A DNA stretch of 64,000 nucleotides, taken from NCBI RefSeq assembly GCF_036884655.1, contig NC_088330.1, positions 32,655,001-32,719,000 on the forward strand, read 5' to 3'. A program made the translations under genes and the position numbers. Below, piece after piece: positions 38,957-52,500 of the stretch (position 1 is the first letter of the stretch; each line of letters starts with the position of its first letter). This stretch comes from Musa acuminata AAA Group. Its lineage: Eukaryota; Streptophyta; Magnoliopsida; Zingiberales; Musaceae. The notes beneath the pieces were generated by a model. That model was not told the DNA's origin and searched no databases. It worked only from the letters and a program-made list of their open reading frames with translations.

Positions 38957-39281
38957 TCACCGATGCGCCGTTACCAGCGTCTCGATGAACCTAAGCCCGT
39001 CGAATCTCGGCGCGAACTTGTCTTCCGAGTCCCTCCTTGATCCTGATCCGGCAGCGTCCTGCTTCCTCGACGATCCCAATCCCTATGGAGCCATCCATCA
39101 CCAACCAATCAATCATTTATTTCACTTCCCTGTTGACGATCATGCGATAAGGGCTAGGGATTCATACCTCTTTAGAGGAGGAGGAGGTGGAGGTGGAGAT
39201 CGAGGAGGAGGGGTTGGTGGTGGAGAGAGCAGCGGAAGAGACGGCCGCGAGGGAGGCGGCGAAGACCCCAGCCTTCTTCAT
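38957..39281 (-). CDS. Small conserved plant protein, 71 residues, two exons
   Basis: Exon 1 is 39281-39168 (38 codons, donor GTATGA) and exon 2 is 39058-38957 (acceptor GAAGCAG, stop at 38957-38959). The 109-bp intron is phase 0. The N-terminus is MKKAGVFAASLAAVSSAAL, followed by a Ser/Thr-rich middle. The C-terminus is DKFAPRFDGLRFIETLV followed by TAHR, which I recognise as a conserved ending of small uncharacterised plant proteins. The function is unknown. Charge and alanine content at the N-terminus could suggest organelle or membrane association, but that is speculation. The longer open frame to 39587 runs through the TATA box and is not taken as coding; the second exon is on no long open frame and was found by its conserved end. 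Confidence 0.85.
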
Positions 39282-39369
39282 CTCCACGCCGAGATCAGGA
39301 ATCGAGATCTCCCGCTCCGTCGACGAAGAACTTTTTGTGGCGTCGTCCTTCCCCTTCTCTCCCTCCTGC

Positions 39370-39375
39370 TTTATA
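39370..39375 (-). promoter_or_regulatory. TATA box of the small-protein gene
   Basis: The minus strand reads TATAAA, 89 bases upstream of the ATG at 39281. It supports the shorter start over the extended open frame. Confidence 0.55.
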
Positions 39376-42300
39376 CGGCCTCCTGCCCGAGTGAATATCC
39401 CCGCGCCGTCGTCCGTGACCAGGGAAATAAATCGAATCGAACTGTGCGTTCGGTTCCGGCGCGCCCAGCCGAGGGCGCCGTCAACGCATACCTCGGTCAC
39501 CGGGGCCAATGAGACGGCGCCGCGTGTGTGGAGGACCTGTTCTGCTTGGGTTCGACGCCGTTGGAAGGAACCCGTCGCTTTTGGCAAATAGAAATCCCAC
39601 TACGTTTAAAATCAGTATTCATCATAGCCGTCGCTTTTTAAACGTAGAGGACGCGCGTGGTCACCGTGCAAGAAGATGGTTGTGGGGCCCGTCAGGAATC
39701 TAGATTCTTCTGAGTCGAGCCGTCTCCACCATAAGTTTTCTTCCTTCGGTTTTTTTTTTCCGATTTATTACTTAATTATGAGATAAATAGAAACGTGAGG
39801 TGTTGAGTGTCGGCTTCATCGTCGCTTCCTTGTGCTTCTGCTCGATTTGTACGAGCCCAGACGCATTCGACCGAGTCGTTTCGGATTCGGGTCCAATAAG
39901 AGCTTTCATGTCCAATAATCCTCGATCATCGACACCGACACACCGACTCGATCCAACCGGTCTTCCATTCTACAAAACGTTTCGACTCGATTAAATCATG
40001 GGGAAGCATTCGACTTGTGGAATAGCTCTGTCATCCTCTCATCTGTTACACGAGGAATGGTTTGTAATGCACGCATTCCATATTAGAGGAGATGGGGGGG
40101 GCCTGAGATCTCCTATTCAAATCACCACCAGCTGAGATGTACCCTCATCCCCAGGACCACCCACCACCTGTTTGCTTCATTGTGTGTGCGGCAAGGACTC
40201 GAAACATTCTTTTCACTTGTCGGTGATTCTTTGTTAGGGGGTGCTCATCATCTTCGAGCTCCACCATTGTGTGATCGGACTCGTTCACTGTTTCAGAGTG
40301 AGTCCAAAAGGAGGACAGCATGCTGAAATGAGGAACCTGCGTCTCTTTTAGCTCCAGAACATTTCAAGTCCAAATGTGACAAGGTCACCATGCCCTTCCC
40401 ACCTACATCGTTGGTGCTTGTTGGTAGCTGAATCTGACATCCAACGCCAGCAGCTTGACTTGCTTCCAAAGGTTAGCCACGAGCGTGTGTCTCCGGAGAG
40501 ACCTCCGCCATGAAAAAGCTCGACTGTGGAGCTAATTCTGTCATTTTCCTCTCTGTGTTGTTGCAAAAGCAAGCAAATTGTTGAATCATACGGAAAGAAA
40601 GACCATATATAATCCAAAACATAGTTGTGGGGAGCTAATCTCATTCGGTGTTACACTAAAGCATTAACAATTGGATATTCCACGCAAATTGGTCTGCTAG
40701 ATGTTACATTCCTCGGCCTCGATACATAAAGTCGAGCTGTTCTGTGGTAATAACCACAATCGTGTTTTCCCCACAAAAACGTACTAAAATATCCACGAAC
40801 ACGTCACGCATGACGTTGAAGACATCACATCTCGAGTGGCGCCTTCATCGAGCCAACACATGTCCGAACAAGCGCGTGCCGATCCGCGTCGCGGCACGAG
40901 CAAACATCACTACAGCAGGGAGCGGCGGACGCGAGCTGTCGTCTGGGACAGATGCACATTTACGTTTCATTTGCTCGTACAAGGCACTGCGACAATTTGG
41001 AGATAACGATTGGGATTGAGCCAAATTAGCCAGACATTTGTATGGTGATTGATAACTATGAAACCCAAAAGCTCCCATCGTGTAGCGTGTGGATCAGCAT
41101 CGAAATAAATAGTTTGATTTTTATTGTATGTGACTACAAATTTAACCTTTCTCTCGCTTATTCCTACCATTACGCTGATGCCTATAGACACTGGTTAGTA
41201 ATAATTATAAAATTAAATATTGATTTGATGATGATGAATTAATTTATCAAATATTATAATTTTCAAACTTTATATCATATATTTTTAAAACTTAAAATAT
41301 TATTTTTGATGATGACGTACGAGATCTATTAATAAAAAATTAAAAATTTGAATGATCCTCAAAATTGGCTTTCACCGTTTACCATTATAAAAAATTATAT
41401 TTTCTCTCAGTTAAAGAGTTTGGACACCTCTTTATTAGCTCAACTAACCGCTCCGACCATTATAAATCTTATTTATTAATGCGGAAGTCAAACTTCTGAG
41501 ATGAGCTACTTCTCTATCTTGTGAGGAGAGAGAACATATGTACTGTTGGTTCATCTAAGCAACATTTTAGTTAGGGAAGATGAGGAATATATCATGTAAA
41601 TTAGACTAACTATTTAAGTACTTAAATCGTTTCGTATTTATATCAAGTACTATTTTTTATACAAATATTCATCTGATTAACGATATTAATCTAAGTTAAG
41701 TAGGTTAGGTAGGCATGAATATCCCAAAAAAATTGACAAGTTGCTAGTTAGAATCGGCAATAGGTAGAATATTTTATGAATTTTACCTTGTTTATTTCGT
41801 AAATCAATAAACTACCCAGATATACATATATGATTGGAAGTTGATTATTATCTTAATCATACTTGAAAGAAGATCAAGTTACTCTTGGTAATAAAAAATT
41901 AGCTTCTTAGTCGTTGTGAAGGAGTGTTATCTGTGCTACAACAATGTAGCAGTGATGGACATGCAAAGCCATGACCTGCCACAACGAAATCATGAATCCA
42001 ATAGCACCCATCCCATCTATCCATCACGATTATTATTATCATCGCCATTTATTTCGATATACAATATGATATCCATTAGATTCGTTCCAAAATAGTCGGT
42101 CGGGTTTACTGGCGTACATAAGCCGTACCCGTATTCGTATAACAGCCACATCACCGTGTAAACCAGCTTTCTAAAAGTTATCCTAACCATACCACCTTCC
42201 TCGTCTTCTAATCATGGTGAGGTGAAAAAAGAGCCGTTGCACTGTGTCCTGCACACTTATTGCCGGCCTCTACTGCCTCCATAATTGCCCGCACAACGAG

Positions 42301-44042
42301 GAGCCCCTTCCTTCTGATGGAAGTTATCGTCACTCCCCCGCCCATCGACACCGACCACCACGCATTAGTTTATCATCCGGACGCCCAACCCATTCCCTGG
42401 CGATCCGATCTGCCTCTTCATCTTCATCGGCTTCACTGGTTCCGATGCCTCAGAGTTCATCCCGCTGGTGACGATTAGCTATCAACTAGTTGTACTGCTG
42501 GGAAGCCGTGGATCCAACGAGGACGAGGAGGGGCGCGTGGGTCCCCCCCCGCCCCGGGTGTCCGCGTTGCGTTCTGGCACTAGTTGACGGAGCTTCGTCT
42601 TCTGACCATCCCCGTACGCTCTCCGCGTCGGGTTTCCTCCTCGGGAGAGAACGAGTCCATCCCCTGCTTTGTTTAACCGCTGCTGCAAGACGAAGAGCAC
42701 ATCTCAAGAAACTAAAGCAAGAAGAAGGAGAGAATAAATTTCTTATGATGATAATGGTGTTGATGCGCTGGTGTCGGTGACTCTCTGCGTCTTGTTCACG
42801 TGCGATTTATGATTTCATCGACACTTTCCAGTATAACCCAGAGGGGGTGAAAAGTCTGCCCTTCGTACGTATGGCCATGTGATGGGTGAGCCCGACGCAG
42901 AAGAAACATTGAAGTAGAAGAGAGATGGGGAGCCAGCTACTGATCGAATACAAAGATTAAACGCTCTGTTGGAACCATGGAGCATTCAAGCCGCCCATTA
43001 ACGTCACGTGCGGATGCTAAGTGACGGTCTCACGAGGGAGCGGACACTCGGTACCACGATTGGATCCGCTTTGAATAGGATCTACCACACTTCGCCCAGC
43101 ACACACGACAACTTCCATTCGTTCTGCATGAGCCGCTACGAGCAACCTTGTCCCGTGAACTGCACACGGATACATACCATCGGGAATCGCCCGATGGCGA
43201 TCGGACGATCCATCGTGATGATACGTTACTGTCGGACCGAGCTAGCGGTTGGCCTCGTGTTGATCTCTCGCTGTCCGACAGAGACAGCGGATGCGCCTGC
43301 TTCCACCCGTCTCACCGCTCTGCACCATCGGATCGTACGACGCCGGTCAACGCACCGTCGAGTCCTCCGCCTCCGCTGATACCGACGCTCGCGATAATAA
43401 AAGTAAAGATAGAAGAAAGAACATGTACAAAAAGACGTAGCAACCAGATCATCCGTCGGCGGATTCCTCTCCAATCACCACCGATCAATCCGTAACTCTC
43501 GACTCTCTTACCTTTTATTTATGCTTATTCTGCAATGGAAGTCTGCCGGTAACTGGTAGGAATGTTTTCCTTATCTCTACAGCAGTCAGTACGAGCTTTT
43601 AATTTACAGATAGAATAAGTAACGCACCGAAACACCAACGCCGCCTGACGGAGACGTGGCGCGGCTCGGAAGGCAGCGATGATACGCACAGCTCAACTTG
43701 CCTTTGGGAAGGGCTTTCAGCAGCCAATAGTAATCGTCCTTTTAATTCTTTTTCCAAGGTAAAGGCGGGTGAGGTGTGAAAAGTCGATAATAAAATATAA
43801 TAAATATGTTGCCATCGGTTTACTACGCGTAAATATGTTGCCATCTTCATGTACCTGCGTTACGATTGACCAGGGAATGTGAGGCCCGGTGGAGCCCGCG
43901 GGAAGGTAAAGAAAGTCGCATCTTCGGGGTGCCTTTCGGGCAACAGCGTCTTGCTTTTTAAGTGGGCAACCTAACGCCAATATTTTCACCTCACTTTGTT
44001 CTCTCCATTTCTCCTGCCCCTCTCTTCTCTCCTCTCCCCCCC
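39376..44042. other. Gene-poor stretch with GC-rich patches
   Basis: I could not support a gene. Bases 39400-41000 and 42230-43500 are GC-rich with overlapping open frames on both strands (for example 42244-42471, 42486-42707, 43008-43379, 43148-43495), none recognisable. Bases 41100-42200 are AT-rich. The part near 43.5-44.0 kb is upstream of the filament-like protein gene and may hold distal promoter sequence. Confidence 0.45.
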
Positions 44043-44064
44043 CTCTCTCTCTCTCTCTCTCTCT
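44043..44064. repeat. (CT)11 repeat upstream of the filament-like protein gene
   Basis: A CT run preceded by a C tract. CT/GA runs near plant core promoters are common; here it lies about 190 bases upstream of a TATA box. Confidence 0.85.
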
Positions 44065-44251
44065 TCAGCTGTCTGCTGTTGTTGTAGGAGCCCGAAGCGT
44101 CAGCGACATGATAACTCAGAGAGCAAGAGAGAGGAGTAGGGTGGCGGAGCAGGGAAGGCAGTAACTACCTCGATCCTCTCTTCTCGCACCTTCCTCGTTC
44201 TCTTCTCTTCCCTCTCTATTTGCCTCTTCCTCGTTCTATGTCGAAACAGAG

Positions 44252-44258
44252 TATAAAA
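44252..44258 (+). promoter_or_regulatory. Probable TATA box of the filament-like protein gene
   Basis: TATAAAA on the plus strand. Transcription would start near 44285, and a strong donor (G|GTAAGC) at 44388/44389 would end a non-coding first exon of about 100 bases. The 5' intron would then run about 2.1 kb to an acceptor just before the start codon, perhaps the AG at 46531-46532. The position is inferred; the leader is not proven. Confidence 0.45.
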
Positions 44259-44284
44259 AGAAGGATCGATAGGAACCAAGAACA

Positions 44285-46544
44285 ATTGCTTTATTTCGTT
44301 CCTTTTCCTTTCGTTTCTTTGGACCAAAACCACTTGCTTCGCCGGATCTGATCCCAGAATTCGCATCCCGCTGCCAGCATTCCATCTGGTAAGCCTTATT
44401 CATGTCTGCATTTTCTCTGCCAATATAATCATGGCTTTTCCAGCTGCCGTTGTGCCTTCTGCGAAGTTCTTGTGCTTGGTTTTGGCTCATAATTTGGTTG
44501 ATGGTTCTGATTGCAATTCTGTTCTTCTCGATTGTCGATTCACTGACTGATAATGGCGTTGGATGATGACAAACTCATCCTTCTTGTTTCTCATGAGACG
44601 CTTTGTGATAAAAAGAATTCCCTTCAGATTTCTGACCAATAGATGCACAATGCCCGGATCTGATAGTCTCAATGTAGTTCGCGTCGATTCTTGATCTGCC
44701 CTCGTAGTTTTTTGGTCGTCTACCGAGTTCTCCTTTTTCGCTGTCCTTTTGGTCTTTCTCCCGATCAAAGGCTTTAAATTTGTATGGCTGAATGCTGAAA
44801 CTTATCTTTACTCCTACACTGCAAAAGGATAGCTGATAGGTCATTGCTTCAGGTGGGATGTCGATATTGGAAAAAATTAAGCGGCATAATGAATTGGCCT
44901 TCTTTAGCTAATGCTTAGTGTCTTTTCGAAGCAAGCTTGCTTCTACCAGGTGGTACATATCAGATTAGACTGGGCAGGGCATGGTTTCTGCTCTTCGGTT
45001 CCAGTCTGGATTCACTAGTTGTATATGTGAGACATTGGAACCTCCTACCCCACCTATCTTTAAACAATTTCAACAACATTTGGGCCAGGTCTGCTCTGAA
45101 TGCTTCTTTAGTGGCCGCCTTAACTTCACGTTTAATTTCCATCTCCTAACTCGTGTTCCTCCTGGCATCAAGGACTAACTCGCCCCAGTGCATTGAATTC
45201 TTGGCCTGTTTGTGCACGATGCACCACCACTCTCTTGGTTCTTGCTTGCGGGTTGTGGATTTGAAGGCTCTGAAACAATGATGGTTTTCGTTATTAGCTT
45301 GGGACTTAAATTGGACTAGGACAAGAATTCTACTGAACAGTGCATCTGATGTATGACGACTTCTCAGGTTTAAGAATCAATTTTACAGTGTCCAAGAATC
45401 TCTTTCTCTCATAAATATTGTTGCCAAAATTATGCGTTCTTTAACCGTTACAAGATAATTAGATGTTTGATAATTTGACCTTCTGGTCGTGGTTTAAAAT
45501 CCATTCTTACTGTTGTTGCAGCATTGATCTGTTCCATCTGTTATATTTCTACAATTCCTGTGTTGAATCTGTTCCATATTCTATTTGGTACAAGCTATGC
45601 ACATCTTGTCCAATGGGTGTTGAAACAGTCATACTTACACGAAGATTTTTCTTTTCTTTTCCTGTAAACAGGTCACTGCGCTCACAGAATCAGCGAATTC
45701 TGTTAATTGGCTTCTGCAAAGGTCAGCACCGTGATCATTGTCATTGACCATTTGACAGTGAAATTTTTATTTGTAACTTCTCTGCCTTGTTTTTTCCTCT
45801 ATATTAGTTTATCTAATTGGTTGATGATGTTCTTTGTCTCCTTGTAGTTATAATGACCAAGAATCAACAACTACACCATTCATTAACTAGATCTCTTAAA
45901 AAATATATTGTACATAAAAGGCTATATTTGCTATTATTGTATTGTGAAGATCAAAGCTGTGCCTACTGATTTTCTTGATTCTATGTTACTCATGAAGATT
46001 ATTTGTTTGAATTAGATGCAAGATTCTATTATCCCCTAACATTCATGACTAGTAATAATCATTCAACAAAATTGTGCATAGACTAGCCAAATACTATACT
46101 CTTTGGATGCACCAGCTCAGTGCTGTGAAGCAAGATATTAGTGGACTTTGATAACACAACTGAGATCTTTGAACAACACATTTTTGTAGACTATGCCGAA
46201 ACACAGATAACTTATGGCCAGAACACTGTTGCAGGTTACCTTTCCATTTTTATTGTTGTCAAAGTTAAAATATAGTAACTGAAGCACCATTTTATAGTTT
46301 CATTTTCTACTTGCATTTGGTTATAACTGAGATATTTTGATAAATCCTCTTCTGGAAGTTAATTTGTGATGGCCTTTATTCTTCTCTTAGTAATTCTATT
46401 TTTTTTGTTTGCCATATTAAAAAACATGCTGCTCTTTTGTCATCAATTCCTATGTCAATGTGCTCATTAGTCTCTGTTATCATTTTCTTCTAATTCATTT
46501 TCTGAAGAATGACTCAACGGCATAGCTTATAGGATATTTGATTG
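44285..46544 (+). other. Probable 5' untranslated exon and leader intron of the filament-like protein gene
   Basis: Exon 44285-44388 would be non-coding. The following sequence to about 46532 is T-rich as in plant introns and has no conserved coding block; its short open frames on both strands are not recognised. The exact exon limits need transcript data. Confidence 0.4.
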
Positions 46545-46547
46545 ATG

Positions 46548-49500
46548 ATGGATCGGCGAAGTTGGCCTTGGAAGAAAAAATCATCTGATAAGACAGTGAT
46601 TGCAACTGACTCATCCACTTCCACTTTGTCTAATTCTGGTGGAAATCAAGCAGACCAGGTTTGTTCTTTGTTGTGCTTTTCTGATATTGACTGAAATCAA
46701 AACATGTCTATATATTCATGATGGACAACACATTTTTTACATTGTTAATTGGTTGATATCAGTAAATGAATTTCAGAAATGGGTCATGCAAAGATGATAA
46801 ATTTGTTTCATCTTTTTGATTTTTACAAATTTGATATTTGATCTTGAAAGTAAACATAACACTAATTGTGATTCCTTCTAGGAAAGTACCACTTGTAATT
46901 TTAAGATGGATTTAGTTTATAGTGTCATAAACAGTACAAGTGCAAAAAAATGTTAAGAAAGCTTATTATGACCTTTTTATGTAAAATTCTGCAACAACCC
47001 TCGTGTGAAGGTAACTTCTCTGATTCAATATTGAAAATTGAAATCATGGATATTTATAAGAAAACAATAGTTGGATTTTGTAGGTCAACTCAGTGGTTGA
47101 GCTAACCATGTTTTGCACTGATATCATTCCAGGATAATTAGCCATCTGTTTTCATTACCATAATAACAACAATTAAAAACTATCAACTAAACAAGATTAC
47201 AAGATTTAGCTGACAGACTCAATCTTCTGGCACTAGTAGTAAGGTCTCATCTACGCTAGCAGGTGATATTTAATAATACCGCCTTATTTATTGTGACATT
47301 TTGTTATCCAGTCTTGAAGTTGAATGACCGTTTTTCACTTTGAGATTTCAATGTGAAAATCATATAATTTCTTTCCATCCTTAGAATTCTCATTACTTCC
47401 AAACTAATGAGGGCCTTTTCGTTTTGGAATTTATTCTCTTCTCTCTTGAACAACCCCACAAAGATATATTTTGGTGGTTATCATTATTTCTTCTACCTTC
47501 CTATATATTGTGATCCAGGATATCTTTATCACTTTCCTGATTTTCTCTCCCCTTGATGTGGTTCACATGTTTGCTCACTTGAGTCACTTTTCTATCTTTG
47601 CAGGATGTTAACAGCACTGTCAAATATGTACAAATTTCTGCAGAGTCATATGCCCACCTGACTGAATTGGAAGACCAAGTGAAGATCTTGCAAGAAAAAT
47701 TATCTGCAGCACAAACTGAGATGACAACCAAGGATAATCTAGTCAAGCAACATGCTAAGGTTGCTGAAGAAGCGGTCTCAGGTACTAAGGTGTACAGTTA
47801 CTATGTTTATAAAATGGTTCCCGTGGCTGCATATGCAGACATTACAGGCATTTATGCTGTTGTGGCTTTGGGGACCTGTTCATGAAAACTCAGTAGCCTC
47901 ATAATGGGTTATATTTGCATATGCCAAAGAACATGGTGCATATGCAGCTGCTTATGTGGTCAATACATTGTCATGTATTTCCCATCTTCCTCACCTGTAT
48001 CTTTTGCTATTCATGTCTATAATCTTATAATCCATATACTATTCAATATTCATTCTTATAATCCATAATTAATTTTTCTTAATGGTTCAAAGCGGACTGC
48101 CCAAAATGTAGGCATTCCATGCACCATTTTATGTTCCGACTAGTACATATGTCTCATTTCTTACTGGTCCAGGTAAACGGGTAGCCTTGCATTTTTCTAT
48201 ATGGCCTCTATCATTAAATCTGTGTATTCTTTTTGGCTTGTCATTTAAAGGTTCTTGCATGACTATTGTTCATCTTATCCTATATATATAAACTCATTTA
48301 ATACTTAATTTTCAAAGTTACTTCGTTGGAAACATACATTTTTTCGATGAACTACATATATGATTAGAATTATCAGATGTAGCTGCATCCGTACATATGC
48401 TCTGAATGCAGTGCCTTGATTTGTGCATAATGCATCTCCATTTTGAAAGAGTTACTGGTGTTATGCTCATTGATCTGGTTATGGGTTCTTAAACAATTAC
48501 AGGATTCTCATAGTTTTAGTTGATTGCACTGATTGTGCTATAAGGTTGTTGGTTGAATATTGATGATTATGAACATTCTTATTTTTTCTGTACAATTTTC
48601 TTTGAAGAATTAATGATTACAAAGAACATTTACTTTGATTATTTTAGGTTGGGAAAAAGCTGAAGCTGAATCATCTGCACTGAAATATCAACTTGAATCT
48701 GTCACACTGTTAAAGCTTACAGCTGAAGAACGGGCATCTCATCTTGATGGTGCCCTGAAGGAGTGCATGAAGCAGATAAGAAATGTGAAAGAAGAAAGTG
48801 AGCAAAAATTACACGATGTAGTCTTCGCCAAAACTAAGCAATGGGAAAAGCTCAAAGCAGAGCTAGAGGCAAAACTAGATTATTTTGAGCAGGAACTGCT
48901 TAGAGCTTCTGCTGAAAATTCAGCTCTTTCAAGATCTCTTCAAGAACGTTCAGATATTCTGATGAAAATTACTGATGAGAAGATGCAAGCTGATTGTGAG
49001 ATCGAAGTGCTAAATAACAATATTCTGTCATGTGAAAAAGAAATTAATTCAATGCAATATGAGCTACATGTTATTTCTAAGGAGCTTGAAATTCGGAGTG
49101 AAGAGAAAAATATGAGCATAAAATCTGCTGATGCAGCGAACAGACAGCATTTGGAGGATGTAAAGAAAATGTCAAAACTAGAAGCTGAATGCCAAAGATT
49201 GCGTGGTCTTGTTAGGAAAAAGCTGCCTGGGCCTGCTGCATTAGCACAAATGAAACTAGAAGTTGAAAATTTAGGCCGTGATCATGGGGAGACTAGATTA
49301 CGACGATCACCTGCCAAGAATCCTAGCCCTCCTTACATTTCAACACCTGCTGCTGATTTTGCCTCTGAAAGCATCCACACTATGCACAAGGAGAATGAGT
49401 TTCTTACAGCACGTTTATTAACAATTGAGGAAGAAACAAAGATGTTAAAAGAGGCTTTGTCAAAACGTAACAGTGAGTTACAGGCTTCGAGAAACATGTA

Positions 49501-52500
49501 TGCTAAAACTGCAAGCAAGCTTCGAAGTGTTGAAGCACAGATGCTGACCCTGAACCAACAGAAGATATCATCAAATCCAACTTTTGACATCTCATCTGAT
49601 ACCAATTTAAGCCAAAACGAAAGCAACCCACCAAGCTTGACATCCATGTCTGAAGATGGAATTGACGAGGCAGAGAGTTATTCTGAATCATGGTCTGCAG
49701 CATTAATGTTGGAACTCTCGCAATTCAGAAAAGAAAAGGACACCGTGAAGCACAAGAATACAGACAATTCAAAAAATTTGGAACTTATGGATGATTTTCT
49801 GGAGATGGAGAGGTTAGCTTGTATGTCAACAGAGTCCAATGGAACAATTACCATTCCTGGAGGTGTGCTTGATAAGATGAAAACTGAAAATGCTGGTGGC
49901 ATGTTACTAGCTGATATTCTGGATAGTACTAGTAAAGGACAGCAGTTTACATCAGAGAAGGCAGAAACTCTGCCTTGTGCCAATAAAAAACATTCTGAAG
50001 GAGAACTTGCGATGAGTAAACTCAGTTCTCTGTTGAGAAAACTTCAGACAAGAATAGTTTCTACTTTTAAGTTGCTGGATCAGGAAGTTGATATTGGTAG
50101 AGTTTTGGAGGATATAAGACGCATCCTGCAGGAAACACAAGAAGAGTTGCCTCAGAATTCTGTAAGCTGCATCATTAAAGAAAATTATTCTATAGATGCT
50201 CCTTGTCAACAAAAAGCTTGTGATGATGACACGGACAAAGCTACTAATATTGGCTTTTCTTTTAAGCACGACAAAGTTTCATATGCTGATGATAAGCATG
50301 AATTAGGTCTACAGTTGAGGAATGCGATATCTGAGGTTCAAGATTTTGTTATTTCTATAGGTAAGGAATCCTTAGGACCACAAGATAGGCAATCTGATGT
50401 TCAAGGACTAAATGAGAAAATCCAGCAGTTCTCTTCTTATGTTGAAGATGTACTGTATAATGGGAAAAGCTTGAATGATTTTATACCTATTTTATCCCAT
50501 ATATTTTCTGAAGCCGGTAAGATGGGCTTTAAGATGACCTTTAATATTGGCAAAGAATGGGATAACAATATCTCAGATTGCATAGACAAGGTAACATTAC
50601 TTGAAAACAGAGTGGCTCATCAGGATCCAAGAAATGAGACATTTTCTGGAAGGTCTATGGCTTTATCTCAGTCTTCCTCTCATCCAGATATTGAAGGGCC
50701 TACCAGCGACAGCTTTGAACAAAGGAACACAATGCATAAATTATCTGTGAAGGATTTTGAAGAGATGAGGTTGGAGAAAGAAAACATGCAATTAGAATTG
50801 TCTACTTGCAGCAAATTGTTGGAAGAGACAAAACTTCAGCTAGTTGAAACTGAACAAAATTTGGCAGATCTTAGATCCCAGTTGGCTGCTAGCCAAAAAT
50901 CAAACAGCTTGTCTGAAACACAATTGAAGTGTATGGCTGAGTCCTATAAGTTACTGGAATCACGAGCACAGCAATTAGATGCTGAAATAAACCTGCTGCG
51001 TACAGAAGTACAAACATTGAAAAATGAGCTTCTGGAAGAAAGGCAAATTCATCAGGATGATTTGACCAAATTAAGAGATCTTCAAGAGCAGTTTGAGAGG
51101 TTAGCTATAGTATATGGTCTTTGCTAAATATCATAATTTAGAATAGGCTGGTTGCATGTTGGAGTTGGCATTTGTTTAGTTGGTGTCGTATATGTATGTA
51201 TGTATGTGTATATATATTCACACATATATATGGATACATATGTTAGCTCTGTTTCCTGATATCTTTTTCTTTTGCTTTTGTAAATGAAGGAATGAAAAGT
51301 CCAAAATGTGCTCAGACGCTGACATTGATACCGAGGCAAAACAGGTAATGTGCATTCCTTGATCGCATTGTGTACTTTTTTTTTGTGTCTATACTTTTTG
51401 ATTTTTTTTTTCTCTAGATTGTTGAGAATGACCACATGGATTTAATTCTTAATCCAATACTGGCTTTGAATGATGAAAACAAAAATTGAAATGAATGATA
51501 TTGATGTAGTATTGAACTATATGTATGGATATTGGAATTTGGTGTGATGGGTAAATCCTAGTCCGTCTTAACCTGTACAATTGAATTTTGAAACCTTAAT
51601 TAAGTACTGAAAAGGATCAAGGTCATTCTTAAAAATCAATTTATCACAGTTCAGTGGAACCTAGGTTACAGAAGTTACTGGTATCTGTTATACTCATCAT
51701 ATAAACTTTGCTAACGAAATTTACTTCGCAATCAAACTTTTCAAAACTGTCTCATGTATCTGCCTTAATGATTTTTAGAAAGGCAGCTGCATCATTGCTT
51801 ATTTGTTACTTTAGTTGTCATCTAAGATCTATAAATAGTTCAAATCTGTGTTGCATGAACAAGCCGATACATTGGACAACAGCGAATAAACACCCTTCAC
51901 AGGGTTGTGTGAAATGTGAATATTTGTGAAGGTTGCTTGATTTAGTTGACTTATTCATATTCATGAATAGGATATTTATCACTATTCTTTGTTGATAATT
52001 ATTTGTTGAATATTTAGGTTTTCAATGATAGAATAATAAGCAATATATGTTGGAAGATCATAAATGCAACCCCTTATAATGACAAATAATTATGTTGTTA
52101 CGTGTTCCAATAAGGTGTTTTCTGGCTACATATGCATTAAATTCATTGTTTGAACCTTGTGCTGAGAGCAGCATTGTGTGATATCTGGGACAACTAAAAT
52201 GTTCATTGTTCTTTTTTGAGTTTGAAGACACGGTAAATTATAATCTAACCAAACACGTGCTTTCTGTAGGTCCTACAAGTTGAACTTGCCTACTCTTTGT
52301 TCCTTTATCATAGTATTTTGTTCTTTCTGTAGGTCCTACAAGTTGAATTTGCCTACTCTTTGTTCCTTTATCATAGTATTTTGTCTTTTCTTCATTTTTA
52401 GCTATCTAGACATCAATATTGTACAAATTGTTGGAAACACATTGGACTTAACTAGTTTTTGTTACATGTTAAATAAAATGAAATAATTGCATTAATCGTA

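Noticed and set aside
39162..39587. 141-codon version of the small minus-strand gene
   Set aside because: The extra N-terminal part crosses a TATA box and has no conserved look. The MKKAG start and a second exon at 38957-39058 fit better.
48635..51127. Single-exon 830-residue FPP
   Set aside because: The first codons are intron sequence before the acceptor at 48646-48647, and the last ones follow the donor at 51100. Exons 1, 2, 4 and 5 complete the family protein.
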